From Phytophthora quininea (lineage: Eukaryota; Oomycota; Peronosporomycetes; Peronosporales; Peronosporaceae), in NCBI GenBank assembly GCA_011947345.1, contig JAAVTG010000044.1, positions 349,295 through 413,294 on the forward strand: a stretch of 64,000 bases of DNA, given 5' to 3'. The notes under the pieces were generated by a model that did no database searches, was not told the DNA's origin, and saw only the letters and a list, made by a program, of their open reading frames with translations. A program made the translations under genes and the position numbers. This document shows, piece after piece, positions 1-11,593 of the stretch. Position 1 is the first letter of the stretch, and the number at the start of each line of letters is the position of its first letter.

Positions 1-320
1 CGAATTCGTGTCGGCAATCAATACTCAATCAATTGAAACGTAGTATTTTTATTATTTCTTTTCTACTACTCAATTGCGAAGGTCTCAATCCGACCAGGAG
101 CTTACACTGGTTTCAGAAGGATCGTCATGGAATGCATTCTTCTTCAATTTGTGGTAGATGACCGGGCGCTTACGCTGTCATTATAGTTGACGGGACACCT
201 ACCTAATCTGATACCACCACGATCCAATCGTCTAACATGGAAGTAAATCGCGAACAACGCCAGAGTTTCGTGCCGTTCCCAAACTTCCTGTGTTTTGCTC
301 AAGGCCCCGCACACGCTACA
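1..320. other. Gene-free 5' edge of window
   Basis: No coding region or recognisable repeat is supported here. The first 100 bases are AT-rich. The stretch just before 321 would hold the promoter and leader of the effector gene that follows. Confidence 0.4.
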
Positions 321-786
321 ATGCGATTATCCTATCTGTTGGTTTCCGTCGCCGTGGCATTCGTCGCTAATGGCGAAATCGTCTCCTCCACTCGTGAACG
401 CCAACCCAAGACGACTCTCCAAGCCAACTTTGGACGGAATTTCGACCGAGAACAAGAAATTCCTACGAGGAATCAACGAGGAGTACGAAAAGAATCTCTG
501 GAATGAAGAAAGAGGCTGGCTTAGGGTTTATAAAGCGCTCGTCGGAAGCGATAAAGCGGCTAAACGAGCAGCCAAAGAGTCCAAGGCGGCCAGGAACGCG
601 AAGCTCCTGGAGGAGCTGGACACAAACGGTAACAGGAGAATCCCAGTGTTCAAGCAATGGGTCGCCGATGGCAGATCCTTGGGGGAGTTTGACACCCGAT
701 TCGGCAGCGGCGAACTCGCGAATCGCGTTCGCGGCGAATACAAGGTTTATCTTACGGACGTTAAGAGGACCGACCTGCTCTACTAA
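321..786 (+). pseudogene. RxLR-type secreted effector, frame broken
   Basis: ATG at 321 opens a clear signal peptide (MRLSYLLVSVAVAFVANG). About 25 codons later the reading frame shifts by one, between roughly 387 and 400. The second frame then carries KFLRG near 457 and an acidic NEERG motif near 505, the RxLR-dEER arrangement of oomycete host-translocated effectors, followed by about 90 residues of lysine- and alanine-rich C-terminal domain ending in TDLLY. In known RxLR proteins the N-terminal module directs secretion and host delivery and the C-terminal part acts inside the plant cell. The shift requires one extra base (or two missing), unlike the usual one-base loss elsewhere in the window. 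No target can be inferred. Either a pseudogene or a sequencing error. Confidence 0.7.
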
Positions 787-1780
787 CGTAGCTGGAACGA
801 GCTGTGAGACCTCGTTTAGTCTGTCAGAGGCCGACTATTGCTAGTGTTGTCCGGATCATTCACACATACGCGCTGAAGCGCTGTCTAGACCAACTACAGC
901 ATGTTGGTCGTGGTAAGTGCAGTGGTGTTTACACCAAGACAACTGGCCTTCCGTACTATCACAAGCTGCTCGAAATTGACATGCGCCAAGGCATGTTGAA
1001 TCCTACGGATTTTCACCGGCACTGGTGGATCGACGACAGGCCGATAGTGCTTGAGCCCCAGACAATCGCAAGCAGACAAGCGGAGCGTAGAAGTTTGCGA
1101 CGCGCACGACGCAGAGGCAGCAGAGCGAATGGAATGCGGCGCGATCCCAGTGCATTCGAGCTGTCGTAGCAGACAAGCAGCCAAGTTGCTCTTTTGCCGA
1201 CCATGGACGTCTTGCTGCAAGAAACCACCACTCCTGTATCTCGACTTGCACCGATCGGGTTCAACCCTACAGTGTAAGAACTACCATAGATCGCTTTCGT
1301 ATTTCGATACAATAAAGTCGGCTAGACGTTGCGATCGCTACGGGCACCTGCGAACTCGGACCGTGAATACATGCTACCTTACGCTGAATTCGAAGTTGGA
1401 ATAGGTACCAAATGTGTGGCACTATGTACCAAAAGGTGGTGCTGGTAGAGGGTTGCCATGGTGTTGATATCAACTCCCGCTTCTCGATGACGAGTCGCTG
1501 GAGCTGTACGCTTCCAAAGAATCACTTTCCGAGCTGCTTAGCATTTTGGTGGTGCGATTGTAGTGTTGATCCTTGGATGTGTTTGTTGATGGTTCCCCTC
1601 CAAGAAAGTAATGCACAGTTGTATTACTTACTTGCAGTGAAGCCACAGAAAAAGCAATGTTAAGTTTGAAGGCAGATCCTGAGCCTATCCACATAGAGGC
1701 GAACAGTAAAAGCTTGGTCGTCATGGCGCCCTGTATCACCAAAATCATTCTCCAATTCACTTTCAAGCGAGAACATCGTC
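787..1780. other. About 1 kb with no supported gene
   Basis: Open frames exist on both strands but overlap one another, lack recognisable domains and have no consistent splice structure. One at 804-1169 (+) contains a stretch that looks protein-like (WWIDDRP), but I cannot assign it. The last part would be the promoter of the peroxidase-like gene. Confidence 0.35.
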
Positions 1781-2553
1781 ATGCTCTCCCGTTTCTTCCA
1801 ACTCTGTGCTGTTGTTACTGCGATCTCAACTCTTGAAGTTTCTGCCGGTACATTCCAAAGACTGGCGACGCTACTCAAGAAATTCAGCAGCTTCAAGTCG
1901 GCGAGTACTACAAGCCATCCGAGGACGAAGGTTCCGGCGTATTTGGCAACACTGCAGTCTTTAGTCGATCTCCGTGCCCGGCACTCAACGCGTTGGCCAA
2001 CCACGGCTACCTGCCTCGAACTGGTCGCGACATTGGCAAAGCAGAGCTCAAGTCGGTCATCATGGACATTTTCAACATGGCCAACGACCAAGCCACAGCC
2101 CAAGTGGCTCAAGTGACGGACGTCTTCGCTCTCGACTTGTTGAGTCAGCACAACAAGTCCGAGCATGACGCGTCGCTGGTCCACACCGACGCCTTCTTCG
2201 GCTTCGACCCGATGGAAGTGAACATCACGTTGGTCGAAGACCTGCTCGGTCGTGCGGATGCATCAGGCAACATCGGCGTCACTGCTGTAGCTCATGTCCG
2301 CAAAGACCGAGCTCAGCAGTGCGAGACTTCCAACCCAGAGTGCATTTTCGGAGCTCCCGAAAAGAAGAAATCGTTTCTACAGGCGTCGTTATTGCTTATG
2401 GCACTTGGGAAGGGCGATGTGATCTCGGTTGATCACGCGCGGTCATTCCTAGTCGAGGAGAAGATCCCTCGTGACTTTGTCAAGGCCGCGTCGCCCCTTA
2501 CGGTGGCAGCACTTAGTGCCATGTCTTCCAAAATAGAGGCCGAGGCAGCGTAG
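1781..2553 (+). CDS. Secreted heme-thiolate (chloro)peroxidase-like protein, one frame break
   Basis: A signal peptide begins at ATG 1781 (MLSRFFQLCAVVTAISTLEVSAG). The frame is lost near 1853-1860 by one missing base, and the next frame reads on without interruption to 2553. It holds the hallmark PCPALNALANHGYLPRTGR motif near 1972, in which Cys of PCP is the proximal heme ligand in the chloroperoxidase/unspecific peroxygenase family, and an EHDASL motif near 2162 matching the family's distal EHD-S region. The total of about 257 residues is close to the short members of the family. The protein would be exported and use peroxide to oxidise or halogenate substrates; the substrate cannot be told from sequence. 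Since both halves are well preserved, I regard the break as a possible sequencing error. Confidence 0.8.
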
Positions 2554-2663
2554 AGAGAGGTAGGACTACAGCATGACCTACATGAATAACGCATTTGTAT
2601 GACTCAAGGTTGTGTTCCTGTGGTGGCCGTCGACCACTTTCGAATCCTCCTCGGACAGTCGCC

Positions 2664-3508
2664 ATGGAGCTGCCACAGCTTTCGATCGTGCGGCTCGTCC
2701 TGCGTCACAAAGCCCCGTCGGTCTTCGCCGACAGCATTTCGACGGTGGTGTCGAACTTCCTCATCGCGGATCTGTCCTTGTGGGACGCCTGCTCATTCAG
2801 TGCGGTTGGGGGACTCTCGCTCTTGCAGTTAGTCTGGGCTCGCAGTGTGCGAGATCCGACGCACTGGGCAGCGGCCAAACTGCTGCAGACGGAACCTCTG
2901 TACAAGACACTCGTCTTCCCTCTCTCGATGAGCGTCGCAATCCGCCACGACAATTTTCGCATGACACAGTTCTCAGACCTCCAGAACAACGCCAATGTGG
3001 TGGAGACGGCAGCGCGTTGTGGTCACCTGTGGGTGTTGCAACTGCTGGAAGATGTCCAGCCACCTCGACAGATCGAGTGGAGCGACAAAAGTGTATTCGA
3101 TGCAGGCATTGGGACCTCGTGCGCTGGCTGCTCAGACGTGTTGATATCCCAACCGAGCTCCGTCGAACTGACAAGCATCTGGTACAAGCTGCGGTCAATC
3201 AGAAAAACTTAAGCGCAGTCACGTGGGCTGTCAATAATGGCTTTGGCGCCAAGGACATTCGCCTCAAGGACTTCCCCGTTGGACTGGCCGAGTCGCCGCA
3301 GTTTGGAGACCTAAATGCTCGAGACGGTCCCGACCGGAAATGGCAAGTCCGTTGTCAGATTTTGGGCTTTCTTGTGGATGGAGACCATCTCTCTTTGACG
3401 AATGTGGCGGCGATGGCAGGACAACAAGCCGCGCGGTTCCCAGTTGTGTACGGAAGGCTGCCCCACTTCAGCGATGGACAAGGCGGCAACGTATCGCCGT
3501 CAAGTTGA
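2664..3508 (+). pseudogene. Ankyrin-family gene copy 1, truncated and frameshifted
   Basis: ATG 2664 starts the N-terminal module shared by all copies in this window (LVLRHK, an ISxxVSNFL segment, then SLLQLVWARSVRD and a KLLQTE box). The frame changes around 3090-3110, after which HWDLVRWLLRR marks an ankyrin unit and the sequence runs to about 3508 without the usual long repeat array. Compared with the open copy at 5905-7926 it lacks more than half of the protein. Probably a dead copy. Confidence 0.7.
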
Positions 3509-3656
3509 GTCGCGTCATCTTGATGCCCCGCATGACCACTGCGAGTTTTTTCGCTGGCCAGCACCGCCTTCCGCTGAAAAGCAATTCCATTCGCAATGTT
3601 GCAGTGGCTGGGAAACACATAAGCGTAGAAAGGAGTTTGTTTCACTTGATGAAAGT

Positions 3657-5811
3657 ATGCTGTTAAGAAAAATCATGTCATTTTTCCTCTTTGCAAACTC
3701 CTCTTCAGTCTCAGAAAGCGACATGTATCTTTGCGTCGTCCGCTTCGTCCTTCGCCACAGACTTCCTGACAGCGATGCGGCTCACGTGACCGACACTATC
3801 TCCGGCTTCCTTGTCCAAGATATGCCGCTAGATCGCGCCTGTCAACTCTCTCCAGCCGGATCGCTCAAACTTTTGGATTACCTATGGGAAAGAGGACTTC
3901 GAGATCAAGCACGTGACTTCTGGAGTGTCGCTAAACTACTGCATACTGAAAACCAGTATTTCCGTTGGCAGCTCTCCCGGGTTTTACAACAGGCCGTTCG
4001 TCATGTTAACCTCAAGATGATCAAGTGGGTGTTAAACCATTTCCCAGACTGTCCAATTAGGGAAAATGTCATGGTAGAAGCAGCAAAACTGGGGCAAATT
4101 TGGCTGTTCCAGTTGCTGGAGGAAAATCAAAGTCATGAAATCCAATGGACAAAAATGTATTAACTACTGCAGCTACTAACGGACATTGGGAAGCGGTCCA
4201 TTGGCTAGAAGTTCGCATTCGTGCAGAACAATCTCGAGGAAGTCAAATGGCTGCTCTCAAAGCATTTCCCTGTGGGATGTGAAATGTTGATCTTTCCGGA
4301 CTGTTCGGACGTAGAGTGGCAAGTGCGTAAAGAGATTCTTCGCTGTGTTTTAAAAGATGGTCACGCTCGACTTGCGTTCGCATATTGTGCAGTGGTCCAA
4401 GCGGCGCAATTCGGAGATCTCGAATTTATCCAAGAGATAGTGCCACACTATGTGCTGGATGAGACGAGCGCTAGGCCTCCATACAACGCTGGGAACGTTC
4501 TTGTCCGAGGTCTTCAAGCAGCGAGCGAGTATGGACATCTTCCAATGACGAAGTGGCTGTTCGTATGTCTAGATGGACTGGATATTAGAGGACAGGCGAT
4601 GAGAGCAATGTTTGCTGCAGTGAAAGGTGGGAAACTTTCGGTAGTGAAGTATCTATGGGAACAATACTCGCCGAAATTTGGTTATGACATTTTCCGGGGC
4701 TGACAAGTATTACTTTCGTGAGAGACGAATACGGTAGATGTGAGAGGAACGCACAGGGTAGGGAAGTTGCTCGGAAAGTGAAAGGGGATGCGATCATGGA
4801 CGTCGCTGCTAGATACGGACATATTCACGTGCTTGAATTTCTACACCAGCTCGATCTTGTGCAGCAGAATAAACGCAGGACGCGAGGATCGGACCGCGCG
4901 CGACAAGAAATGTGCACACACGGCGCGATGAACAAAGCTGCCGAGGCTGGGCATCTTGATGTTGTCAAATGGCTACACGAGAACCGTGCCGAGGGTTGCA
5001 CTACAGCAGCGATGAATTTAGCTGCAATCAACTTTCGTTTAGAAGTAGTAAAATGGCTGCACTTGAACCGCTCTGAAGGATGCACAACTGCCGCAATGGA
5101 CAAAGCAGCAGAACGCAACTACCACGATCCACCACTTCTACATGTACACAAAATATATTCGTGGACGTGTTGCGCACACAAGACGCCCAAGACATTCGTT
5201 GATAACCAGCTAGCTACAATTTCGTGGCTAGCCTCAAATCGTCAAGAAGGGTGGACGACATTCGCCATGGACCGCGCAGCTGCAAACGGCAATTTCAACT
5301 TGTTCAAGTGGTTCCATCTAAACACAAACGCGAGGTGCTCGCACCAAGCTATGGACGCTGCCGCTGGTTTTGGCCAGCTCGACATAGTCAAGTGGTTCCA
5401 CGAGAATCGCCGAGAAGGCTGCTCACACAAGGCGATGAACGAAGCAGCCGCCAACGGACACCTTCACGTCGTGCAATGGCTTTACGCGAATCGTTCGGAA
5501 GGTCATCCAGAGAGCGCATTGGTATCAGCTGCAGGTCGAGGTGATCCACAAGAACACTGTTACAGACGGCTGCGTGTTGTGCAATGGCTGTTTGGGAAGT
5601 GCCAAAATCCCCCACTGCGTCGGCCATGGAGGCCGCACTTCGGTCCAGGCGCTTTGAGATAGTTCTCTTTCTCCACGCTCAGCGTCCAACTGTCAGTGAC
5701 GACGAAGTGTCTAAGTTTTGGACTTCGAGATCCCATATAAGATCGACGACCGAGTACGAAGAAATCGATGTCTGGCTACAGGAGCACTACCCCATGCAAG
5801 ATGCTGCGTAG
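3657..5811 (+). pseudogene. Ankyrin-family gene copy 2, several frame breaks
   Basis: Candidate starts are ATG 3657, 3675 or 3723; only from 3723 (MYLCVVRFVLRHR) does the sequence match the family. Open segments run 3657-4163, 4221-4703, 4718-5662 and 5584-5811 in changing frames, which together cover the N-terminal module, about ten 27-residue ankyrin-like units (for example AMNKAAEAGHLDVVKWL near 4927) and the conserved tail (ALRSRRFEIVLFLHAQRP ... EIDVWL). An insertion of about 25 residues with no ankyrin character interrupts the array near 5125-5205. At least three frame changes are needed. Some may be base-calling errors, but the internal insertion suggests true decay. Confidence 0.7.
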
Positions 5812-5904
5812 ATGATTTCGTTGAGAAAATGTAGCTTAAGGTTATATTCCTGCAGACAATCACAAGTCATTTGTTACAGCTCCGTCATTCTATCAGAACC
5901 AACA

Positions 5905-7926
5905 TCACGCCTTACCTGGAATGGAAGTGGGGTATGTGGCATCTAACCAGGCACGAATCTCGTGGCAGCCTGGGTTCCGCTCTGTCGGGTGATCCAAATC
6001 CATTTTCACATTGATCACTTCGCTGTCACTAAGTGTTTGTTGTAGCGCGTGAAGATACAGAGCCACTTCGAACTGTCCCGCAACAAGAGCGATCGTCACT
6101 GCCGAAGAATTGGCAGCCTCGGGGCACTCGGAAATTAGCCACCGCACCACGCTCAAATGTCCGTGAAATGATGCGGAATTCAACGCCTTGATACTGCAGC
6201 CCTCTCTGCGATTCTTGACCAGCCACTTGACGACGTCCAAGTGGCCATGCGCTGCTGCATTATTCAACGCTGCAGTCGTGCAGCCTTCGGTGCGGTTCTC
6301 GTGGAGCCACTTGACAATATCGAGCCGACCTTGCTCCGCTGCTATGTTCATTGCACGAGTGGAGCATCCAGCGTCGGTATTCGCATGCAGCCACCTCATC
6401 ATGTCTAGGTTCCCATTCGCCGCGGCATTATCCATCGCGTGCGAACAGCTCCCTCCACATTTTTCTTTAATGTACTCTACCAGTGCTAATCGCTTTTCTT
6501 CTTGAGGCGACAAGTCCTGCGGGTAACGATTTGGAGCTCCTCGACGACACAAGCCAACCGCACCATCCATCCCTGCAGTCGAGTAGAATTCCGCGCCGAC
6601 CGAATCAAACCACTTTACAATTTCTAAGTGCCCGTGCGCAGCAGAACGGTCCATGGCAGCTCCAGAGTAACCTTCTGAGCGGTTCTTGTGTAGCCACTCT
6701 ACGATTTCTAAATGACCTTCAACAGCAGCGCTATCCATCGCCGTCGACGTGCAATACAAGCCTGGGTTATGGTGGTTCTCTCCATACTTCCTTTTATTTC
6801 GGAAGGAAAGATCAATTCGATGTAAGAACTGAAGTACTTCCAGGTGACCATTTCCGGCGGCAACATCCATCGCTGAGAGGGGATAAAGACGCGTCTTGCC
6901 GCTGTACGTTGAGTTCTGCACTTGGTTTCGATCGTAGTATTTGAATAGCCACTGTACCATCCCCAGGTCCCCACCGTTTGCTGCTGCGAAGATCGCTTCC
7001 GGTGGACTATGGACCAGTTCTAGCTCCTTCATGCGACGAAGAAGCCACTCCACCATGTGAATATGACCATATTCACAAGCGGTTTGAACCGTGCACTCGA
7101 AAGCATACTGGAGATCGTAATTGTGCCGAGACACTCGCTCAAGGAAGAGCCACTGGACATGCTCAAGATCACCACGTAACGCCAAATCATACAGCGTACT
7201 ATCCGAAATGTCTTCAGCCTGAATCAGCCGTTCAGCCACCAACTCTCGAAACATCTTCACCAACACTTGATCATCAACGCTGTCGCGCTTCGAAGAAACC
7301 AAATCCTGTGAACGGAAACCTCTTGAAATCGCCCACTTGAGTTGCTCCAGTTGCCCCTGTTTGAAGGCACAACTCGCCACCAGACCATTCGACGCTCGCG
7401 AGTTGATAGTACTGACTCGCTCATCTAACCACTTCACAATATCCCAGTGGCCTCGATCAGCAGCAATGTCCAATGCAGTCCTGCCGTTATGAGCTTCTTC
7501 ATCTAGAATCAAGTCGCTCCACTGAATTCCGTTCTCAAGTAACTCCAACACCCACAAGTGCCCACCTTTTGCTGCTTCGTAAACGACATCGCTGGCAACA
7601 GGGGAACCTTTAAAATGGTGCAGTAGCCAATGAACCATCAAAACTTCTCCTCTGCGAACTGCTAATGTTAACGCCCGCGAAAACTCCCACCGATAGTAAT
7701 AGCGTTCAGTGTGCAGTAGTTTACCAAAGCTCCACAAGCTGCCGGTGGCATCTCGAAGACTTCTCGTCCACACAAAGTCGAGTAGACTGGTTGATCCGCT
7801 CGGACTCCATTGGCACGCCGTGGCAATCGTGATGTCTTGCACCAGGAAGTCGGAAATTATGTCCGAGAACCCGTCGGAACCTCGCGAACACTTGTGCTGC
7901 AGGACGAACGCCACCACCGCTAACAT
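5905..7926 (-). CDS. Ankyrin-repeat protein of the 27-residue family, intact
   Basis: Continuous 673-residue frame from ATG 7926; an upstream in-frame extension to 8019 starts only with TTG and is unlikely. Residues about 1-95 form the family's N-terminal module (FSDIISDFLVQD ... LLDFVWTRSLRD ... GKLLHTE). After this come degenerate ankyrins, then an array of near-identical units of about 27 residues with the pattern AMDxAAxxGHLxVVKWLxxNRxEGC, and a short capping tail (GQFEVALYLHALQ ... EIRAWLDATYP). Ankyrin arrays are protein-binding scaffolds; no catalytic domain, signal peptide or membrane segment is visible, so a cytosolic adaptor role is likely but its partner is unknown. It is the only copy in the window that is open throughout, and serves as the reference for the others. 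Confidence 0.85.
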   Translation of the reverse strand: MLAVVAFVLQHKCSRGSDGFSDIISDFLVQDITIATACQWSPSGSTSLLDFVWTRSLRDATGSLWSFGKLLHTERYYYRWEFSRALTLAVRRGEVLMVHWLLHHFKGSPVASDVVYEAAKGGHLWVLELLENGIQWSDLILDEEAHNGRTALDIAADRGHWDIVKWLDERVSTINSRASNGLVASCAFKQGQLEQLKWAISRGFRSQDLVSSKRDSVDDQVLVKMFRELVAERLIQAEDISDSTLYDLALRGDLEHVQWLFLERVSRHNYDLQYAFECTVQTACEYGHIHMVEWLLRRMKELELVHSPPEAIFAAANGGDLGMVQWLFKYYDRNQVQNSTYSGKTRLYPLSAMDVAAGNGHLEVLQFLHRIDLSFRNKRKYGENHHNPGLYCTSTAMDSAAVEGHLEIVEWLHKNRSEGYSGAAMDRSAAHGHLEIVKWFDSVGAEFYSTAGMDGAVGLCRRGAPNRYPQDLSPQEEKRLALVEYIKEKCGGSCSHAMDNAAANGNLDMMRWLHANTDAGCSTRAMNIAAEQGRLDIVKWLHENRTEGCTTAALNNAAAHGHLDVVKWLVKNRREGCSIKALNSASFHGHLSVVRWLISECPEAANSSAVTIALVAGQFEVALYLHALQQTLSDSEVINVKMDLDHPTERNPGCHEIRAWLDATYPTSIPGKA

Positions 7927-8523
7927 GTTGCTGCTTGTAGGGGAATGGCAAGTTTTCACAATCACGTTTCTGACACATTTCCTCCATAAATACGTTCCTG
8001 CGACGTGTGACGAAATCAAAACCGTGGTTTTTGTAAGTAACTGGCACTACAGAAATCATACCCCGAGATAGACGATGGCAAAACCAACGCAGTCAAAAGG
8101 TTGGTGAAACTTTAAAAATAAGGATTGGTATCCGTTAGAAACTACCTGTTCATCCATCACACCACCGTTCTTGTCATGCTTGCAAGGCCGCCACGGCGGT
8201 AGGCTCTTCTCCTGAGAATCTGAAGTTTATTTCAGAGTAAAGTTCAAAAGTTCAGTTCACCAATCTCAGAAATTGTCCACATCTTCCAGCTCGATTGTTG
8301 TGGCTCGTTGGGATTTGAGCAGCACTGGATTCGTACAGACTCGTCAAGCGCTTCATCGATCGGGCCGAGGAGGTGAGCCTCGATAGGGAGGATATTCGAG
8401 AAGTTGTGCGCCATCAAAACCAACCGGTCCGACTACAAGCCCTCCAACGACTCGTATTTGGATACGAATTCTTGGCCTAGCTAGACATTTAGTCCCCTTA
8501 AGCAGTTAATCAAAGCCAATTAT
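7927..8523. other. Intergenic region between ankyrin copies
   Basis: About 600 bases with no supported gene. The segment nearest 7927 is the presumptive promoter of the intact minus-strand ankyrin gene. Nothing repetitive was recognised. Confidence 0.4.
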
Positions 8524-10144
8524 CTACGTCATCTTCATTGGGGAGTGGGCAGTTCTTTTTAGCCCGGCGTCGATCTCCAGGGAGCCGCTTTTCTCCGGCA
8601 TGGACCGATACTCCAGATCATACTGGTCAAGGATCCACACCAACCAAAAGTCGCAGTCATCGGGACGCTGAGAGTGCAAATAAATCGCCAAGCCGAAATG
8701 TCCGTGGTATGCACCACAACCAAGTGCTTGCATGATGCCAACCCTCGGACAATTCGAGAGAAGCCACTTGATCACGTGCGTTTGGCCATGAGCCGCGGCT
8801 TGCTGCATCGTCATCGTAGTGCATTTCGCCATTCGCTTTGCATACAACCATTTCACGACGTCCAGGTGATCGTTGGCAGCTGCCTTGTCAATCGCCTTCG
8901 ATGAACATCCCTCCGACTGATTTTCGTGCAACCACTTGACGATATCCAACCGTCCAAGCCCCGCAGCTGCGTCCATTGCGTCGGTCGTGCAAGCTGCATT
9001 GGTGCACTTGTGCATTTATTGTAAGATTTCCAGGTTGCCATCAGCTGCTACTGCGTTCATGTCAACGCCTTTGGTGCGTCTCGGCTCACTCTGGCGCAGC
9101 CATTCAGGAGTTCTAATTGTTTCCTGTTGGAACTGGCATCAAGCGGATTACACGTTCGACAAGCTCTCATCTTCAAGAGCTGAGCCTCGTAGTCAGTACG
9201 GTCCGGTTTATAATAAAGAATCCTCTTAGGGAACTTGCCACGAGGCGTACTTCTATCCGATCGATTCCAAATGAGCCACATGACCATTTCCGTGTCACGG
9301 TTTGCCGCAGCAACGTCCATCGCTGGTGTAGTGCATCCTTCGGGATCTGCAACTCGTGCTGCTTGTTCGAGGGCACGAGAAGCGATGGTTTTGGTCTCAG
9401 CATGGTCCACACGTAGCAAATATCGTACAATCTCCTTGCGGGATTGCCACTCAGCTTCAGAGCACAGTAAGTATTCCAAGTCTTGTACCAGGAAATTGTT
9501 CCCAATCAGCCACTTGGTCTGTTCCAAACCAAGATGTTGGAAGGGGAATTTGAAACGTCCACCTCTCGACTGCCTCATTTTGCTGATACAAGAACTCCGT
9601 TTCGAAATCCATCGCACAACTTCCCAGTGTCCTTCTGTGATGGCTGTCTGCACATTTGAGTCGCTCCACTCGATATCTCCACGAGATTCTTCTCGATCAA
9701 CTGTAACAGCCATAAATGACCTACTTTCGCTGCTTCATTCACCACATCCGTCGTGATATTATAGCCCTTGAAATGGTCTAACAACCACTGCACCAGGTCC
9801 AAATTACCTCGACGGATTGCAATTTTCATCGCACGAGAAAACTCCCAGCGGTACAAATGAGTTTCCGTATGGAGCAATTTTGCAAATGCCCAGCGACTGG
9901 TTTCCAAGTCTCGAGAGCTTCGTAGCCACACCAAGTCCAATAGAGCAGTGGAGTCCACGAGGGTTAATCCACAGGCTCGAGAGAGGGTCATGTCTTCGAT
10001 AAGAATGTCGGAGATGACGAAGGCCACGTCTTCTGGGGCATCGTGGGTCCGGAGCTTGTTACGTAGGACGGAGAGGACGACGGAGAGCTGCAAGAGCTCC
10101 ATTTGGGAAAGTTCAATTATGTCAACCTTCGTGACACATTCCAT
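8524..10144 (-). pseudogene. Ankyrin-family gene copy 4, with stop and frame breaks
   Basis: ATG 10144 (MECVTKVDIIELS) begins the N-terminal module, which runs to about 9690 (DVAFVISDILIEDM, LLDLVWLRSSRD, KLLHTETHLYRWEFSRAM). The frame then changes into 9057-9713 and again into 8524-9015. Just before the last segment a TAA (9018-9020) lies in the same frame as the ankyrin units on both sides (GNLEILQ stop MHKCTNA), so this is a nonsense change and not only an indel. Ankyrin units such as LGRLDIVKWLHENQSEGC follow. The first ~200 bp of this gene belong to the left arm of the large inverted duplication. Confidence 0.75.
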
Positions 10145-10204
10145 TTTGACATGCGTGTTATGCGAAGGTTGCTCCAGGTTGAGTTCTCTAAACGTTGAAA
10201 GTTA

Positions 10205-10880
10205 TTGTGGCTACGAGGACTTTTACTACAGCCCAAGCGACGAATGCTGTTTCCTGATCAGGATACTCAAACATACGAAGATCAGCTCTTAGAGATGAGA
10301 GCACGTCAGCCACTTGATGCCAGTTCATCTAGCAAACATGTCGAGTTTCTCAAGTGGCTACAACAGAATCAGCCAAATTGTTTCACGGGAATTAATATGG
10401 ACATTGCCACTGCCAACGGAAATCTGGCAGCAATGCTGTGGATGCAAACTCACGCGAACGTTAGATGCACACGCGAAGCAATGGATGCAGCTGCGGAGCA
10501 AGGACGCCTTAATATCGTCAAATGGTTGCACGAAAATCGGTCGGAGGGCTGCTCGCAATGGGCGATGAACAAAGCGGCTGCCAATGGTCATTTGGACATG
10601 GTACAGTGGTTGCATTTGAACAAAGTGTCGACATGCAAAACGCCGACAATGGAGAAGGCTGCTGTAAATGCTAGTCCCAAATTGCCCGAAGGTTGGCATC
10701 GTACAGGGCGTCGGTCAAGCCGCTCACGATGAACATTTCAATGTGGTGCTCTATTTGCACTCACAGCGCTCTGATGACTCTGATCTGGAGCAAGTGTGGG
10801 GACATGAAGTTTTTATCCTTTCTCGCCCACTGGTCATGATGAATCGACGCCGAACTACCCACCACGTCCTATACCGGTAA
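10205..10880 (+). pseudogene. Ankyrin-family C-terminal fragment (left arm copy)
   Basis: The N-terminal module is absent. The frame starting near 10205 has ankyrin units (CTREAMDAAAEQGRLNIVKWL, WAMNKAAANGHLDMVQWL), then the frame shifts near 10668 and the tail follows (CPKVGIVQGVGQAAHDEHF ... LYLHSQRSDDSDLEQVW). It lies head to head with copy 4 and has a near-identical inverted twin at 24002-24675. A truncated, non-functional copy. Confidence 0.7.
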
Positions 10881-11291
10881 TTGTGCGTCAACGCTAAGCC
10901 CTTGGTTTGCGTTTATAGTAATTTGCAAAGTTGTGAACTCACAATGCTGTGCCCGTCTTGTCCGTCCTGCCAACATTCTTCGGCTTCGCAGTACCCCGTA
11001 CGGTGACGCAATGGGATGTATTTGAGCTTTTGGGCTATGCATAGACTGCCTGGGATCGGTGTCAAGTAAAAGTTATGGACAAGTGTTGATGGCTGAAAAA
11101 GAACACAAACGCTAAAATAGCTGCAGTTTGGAAATGTCACTGTAGTGAGATTCACACCATCAGGTCGTAGATTTGGCGCGAGGCGAAGGGTCCAGATGTG
11201 GCGAGTTGTACGTTAACGATTCCAAGTTCAGTGCCAAATGTTTTATTGTCATAAGAGTGCAAAATGCGATGGCTTTACTGCGTCTCCTACT
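10881..11291. other. Non-coding segment inside left arm
   Basis: About 400 bases between the ankyrin fragment and the effector stop codon, repeated in inverse orientation at 23608-24001. It holds the 3' flank of the effector gene, including an AATAAA-like signal on the minus strand near 11247. No gene is supported. Confidence 0.45.
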
Positions 11292-11593
11292 TCACTGGTG
11301 CTTCTTGTAGAACCAGTCGCGGTACTTCTCCCAGAACTTGTACCTGGGGTTGTTACGGTTCACACCATTGAGCGAGAAGCCCCACGATACGTAGAGGGTG
11401 TCGGGCTTCGCGTCGATGCTCTCGTAGTACCTGAAATATTTCGTCTTGGACACTCCATGGTCGATCTCCACCAACATTTTCTCCACCTGGGCTGTGGTGA
11501 GGCCTCCCCTCTCTTCCAGATCAAGTAAATCTTCGTCGTCGTCGTCGTCGTCGAGGGTCTTGGCGCTTCGGAGGAATCTCTTTTCAACCCCGC

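Noticed and set aside
6188..7340. Plus-strand frames across the intact ankyrin gene
   Set aside because: Shadows of the repeat array on the other strand, with the same 81-base period.
11238..11528. Plus-strand 96-codon frame opposite the left effector
   Set aside because: It is the complement of the effector C-terminal domain, which has clear protein character and a matching twin in the other arm.
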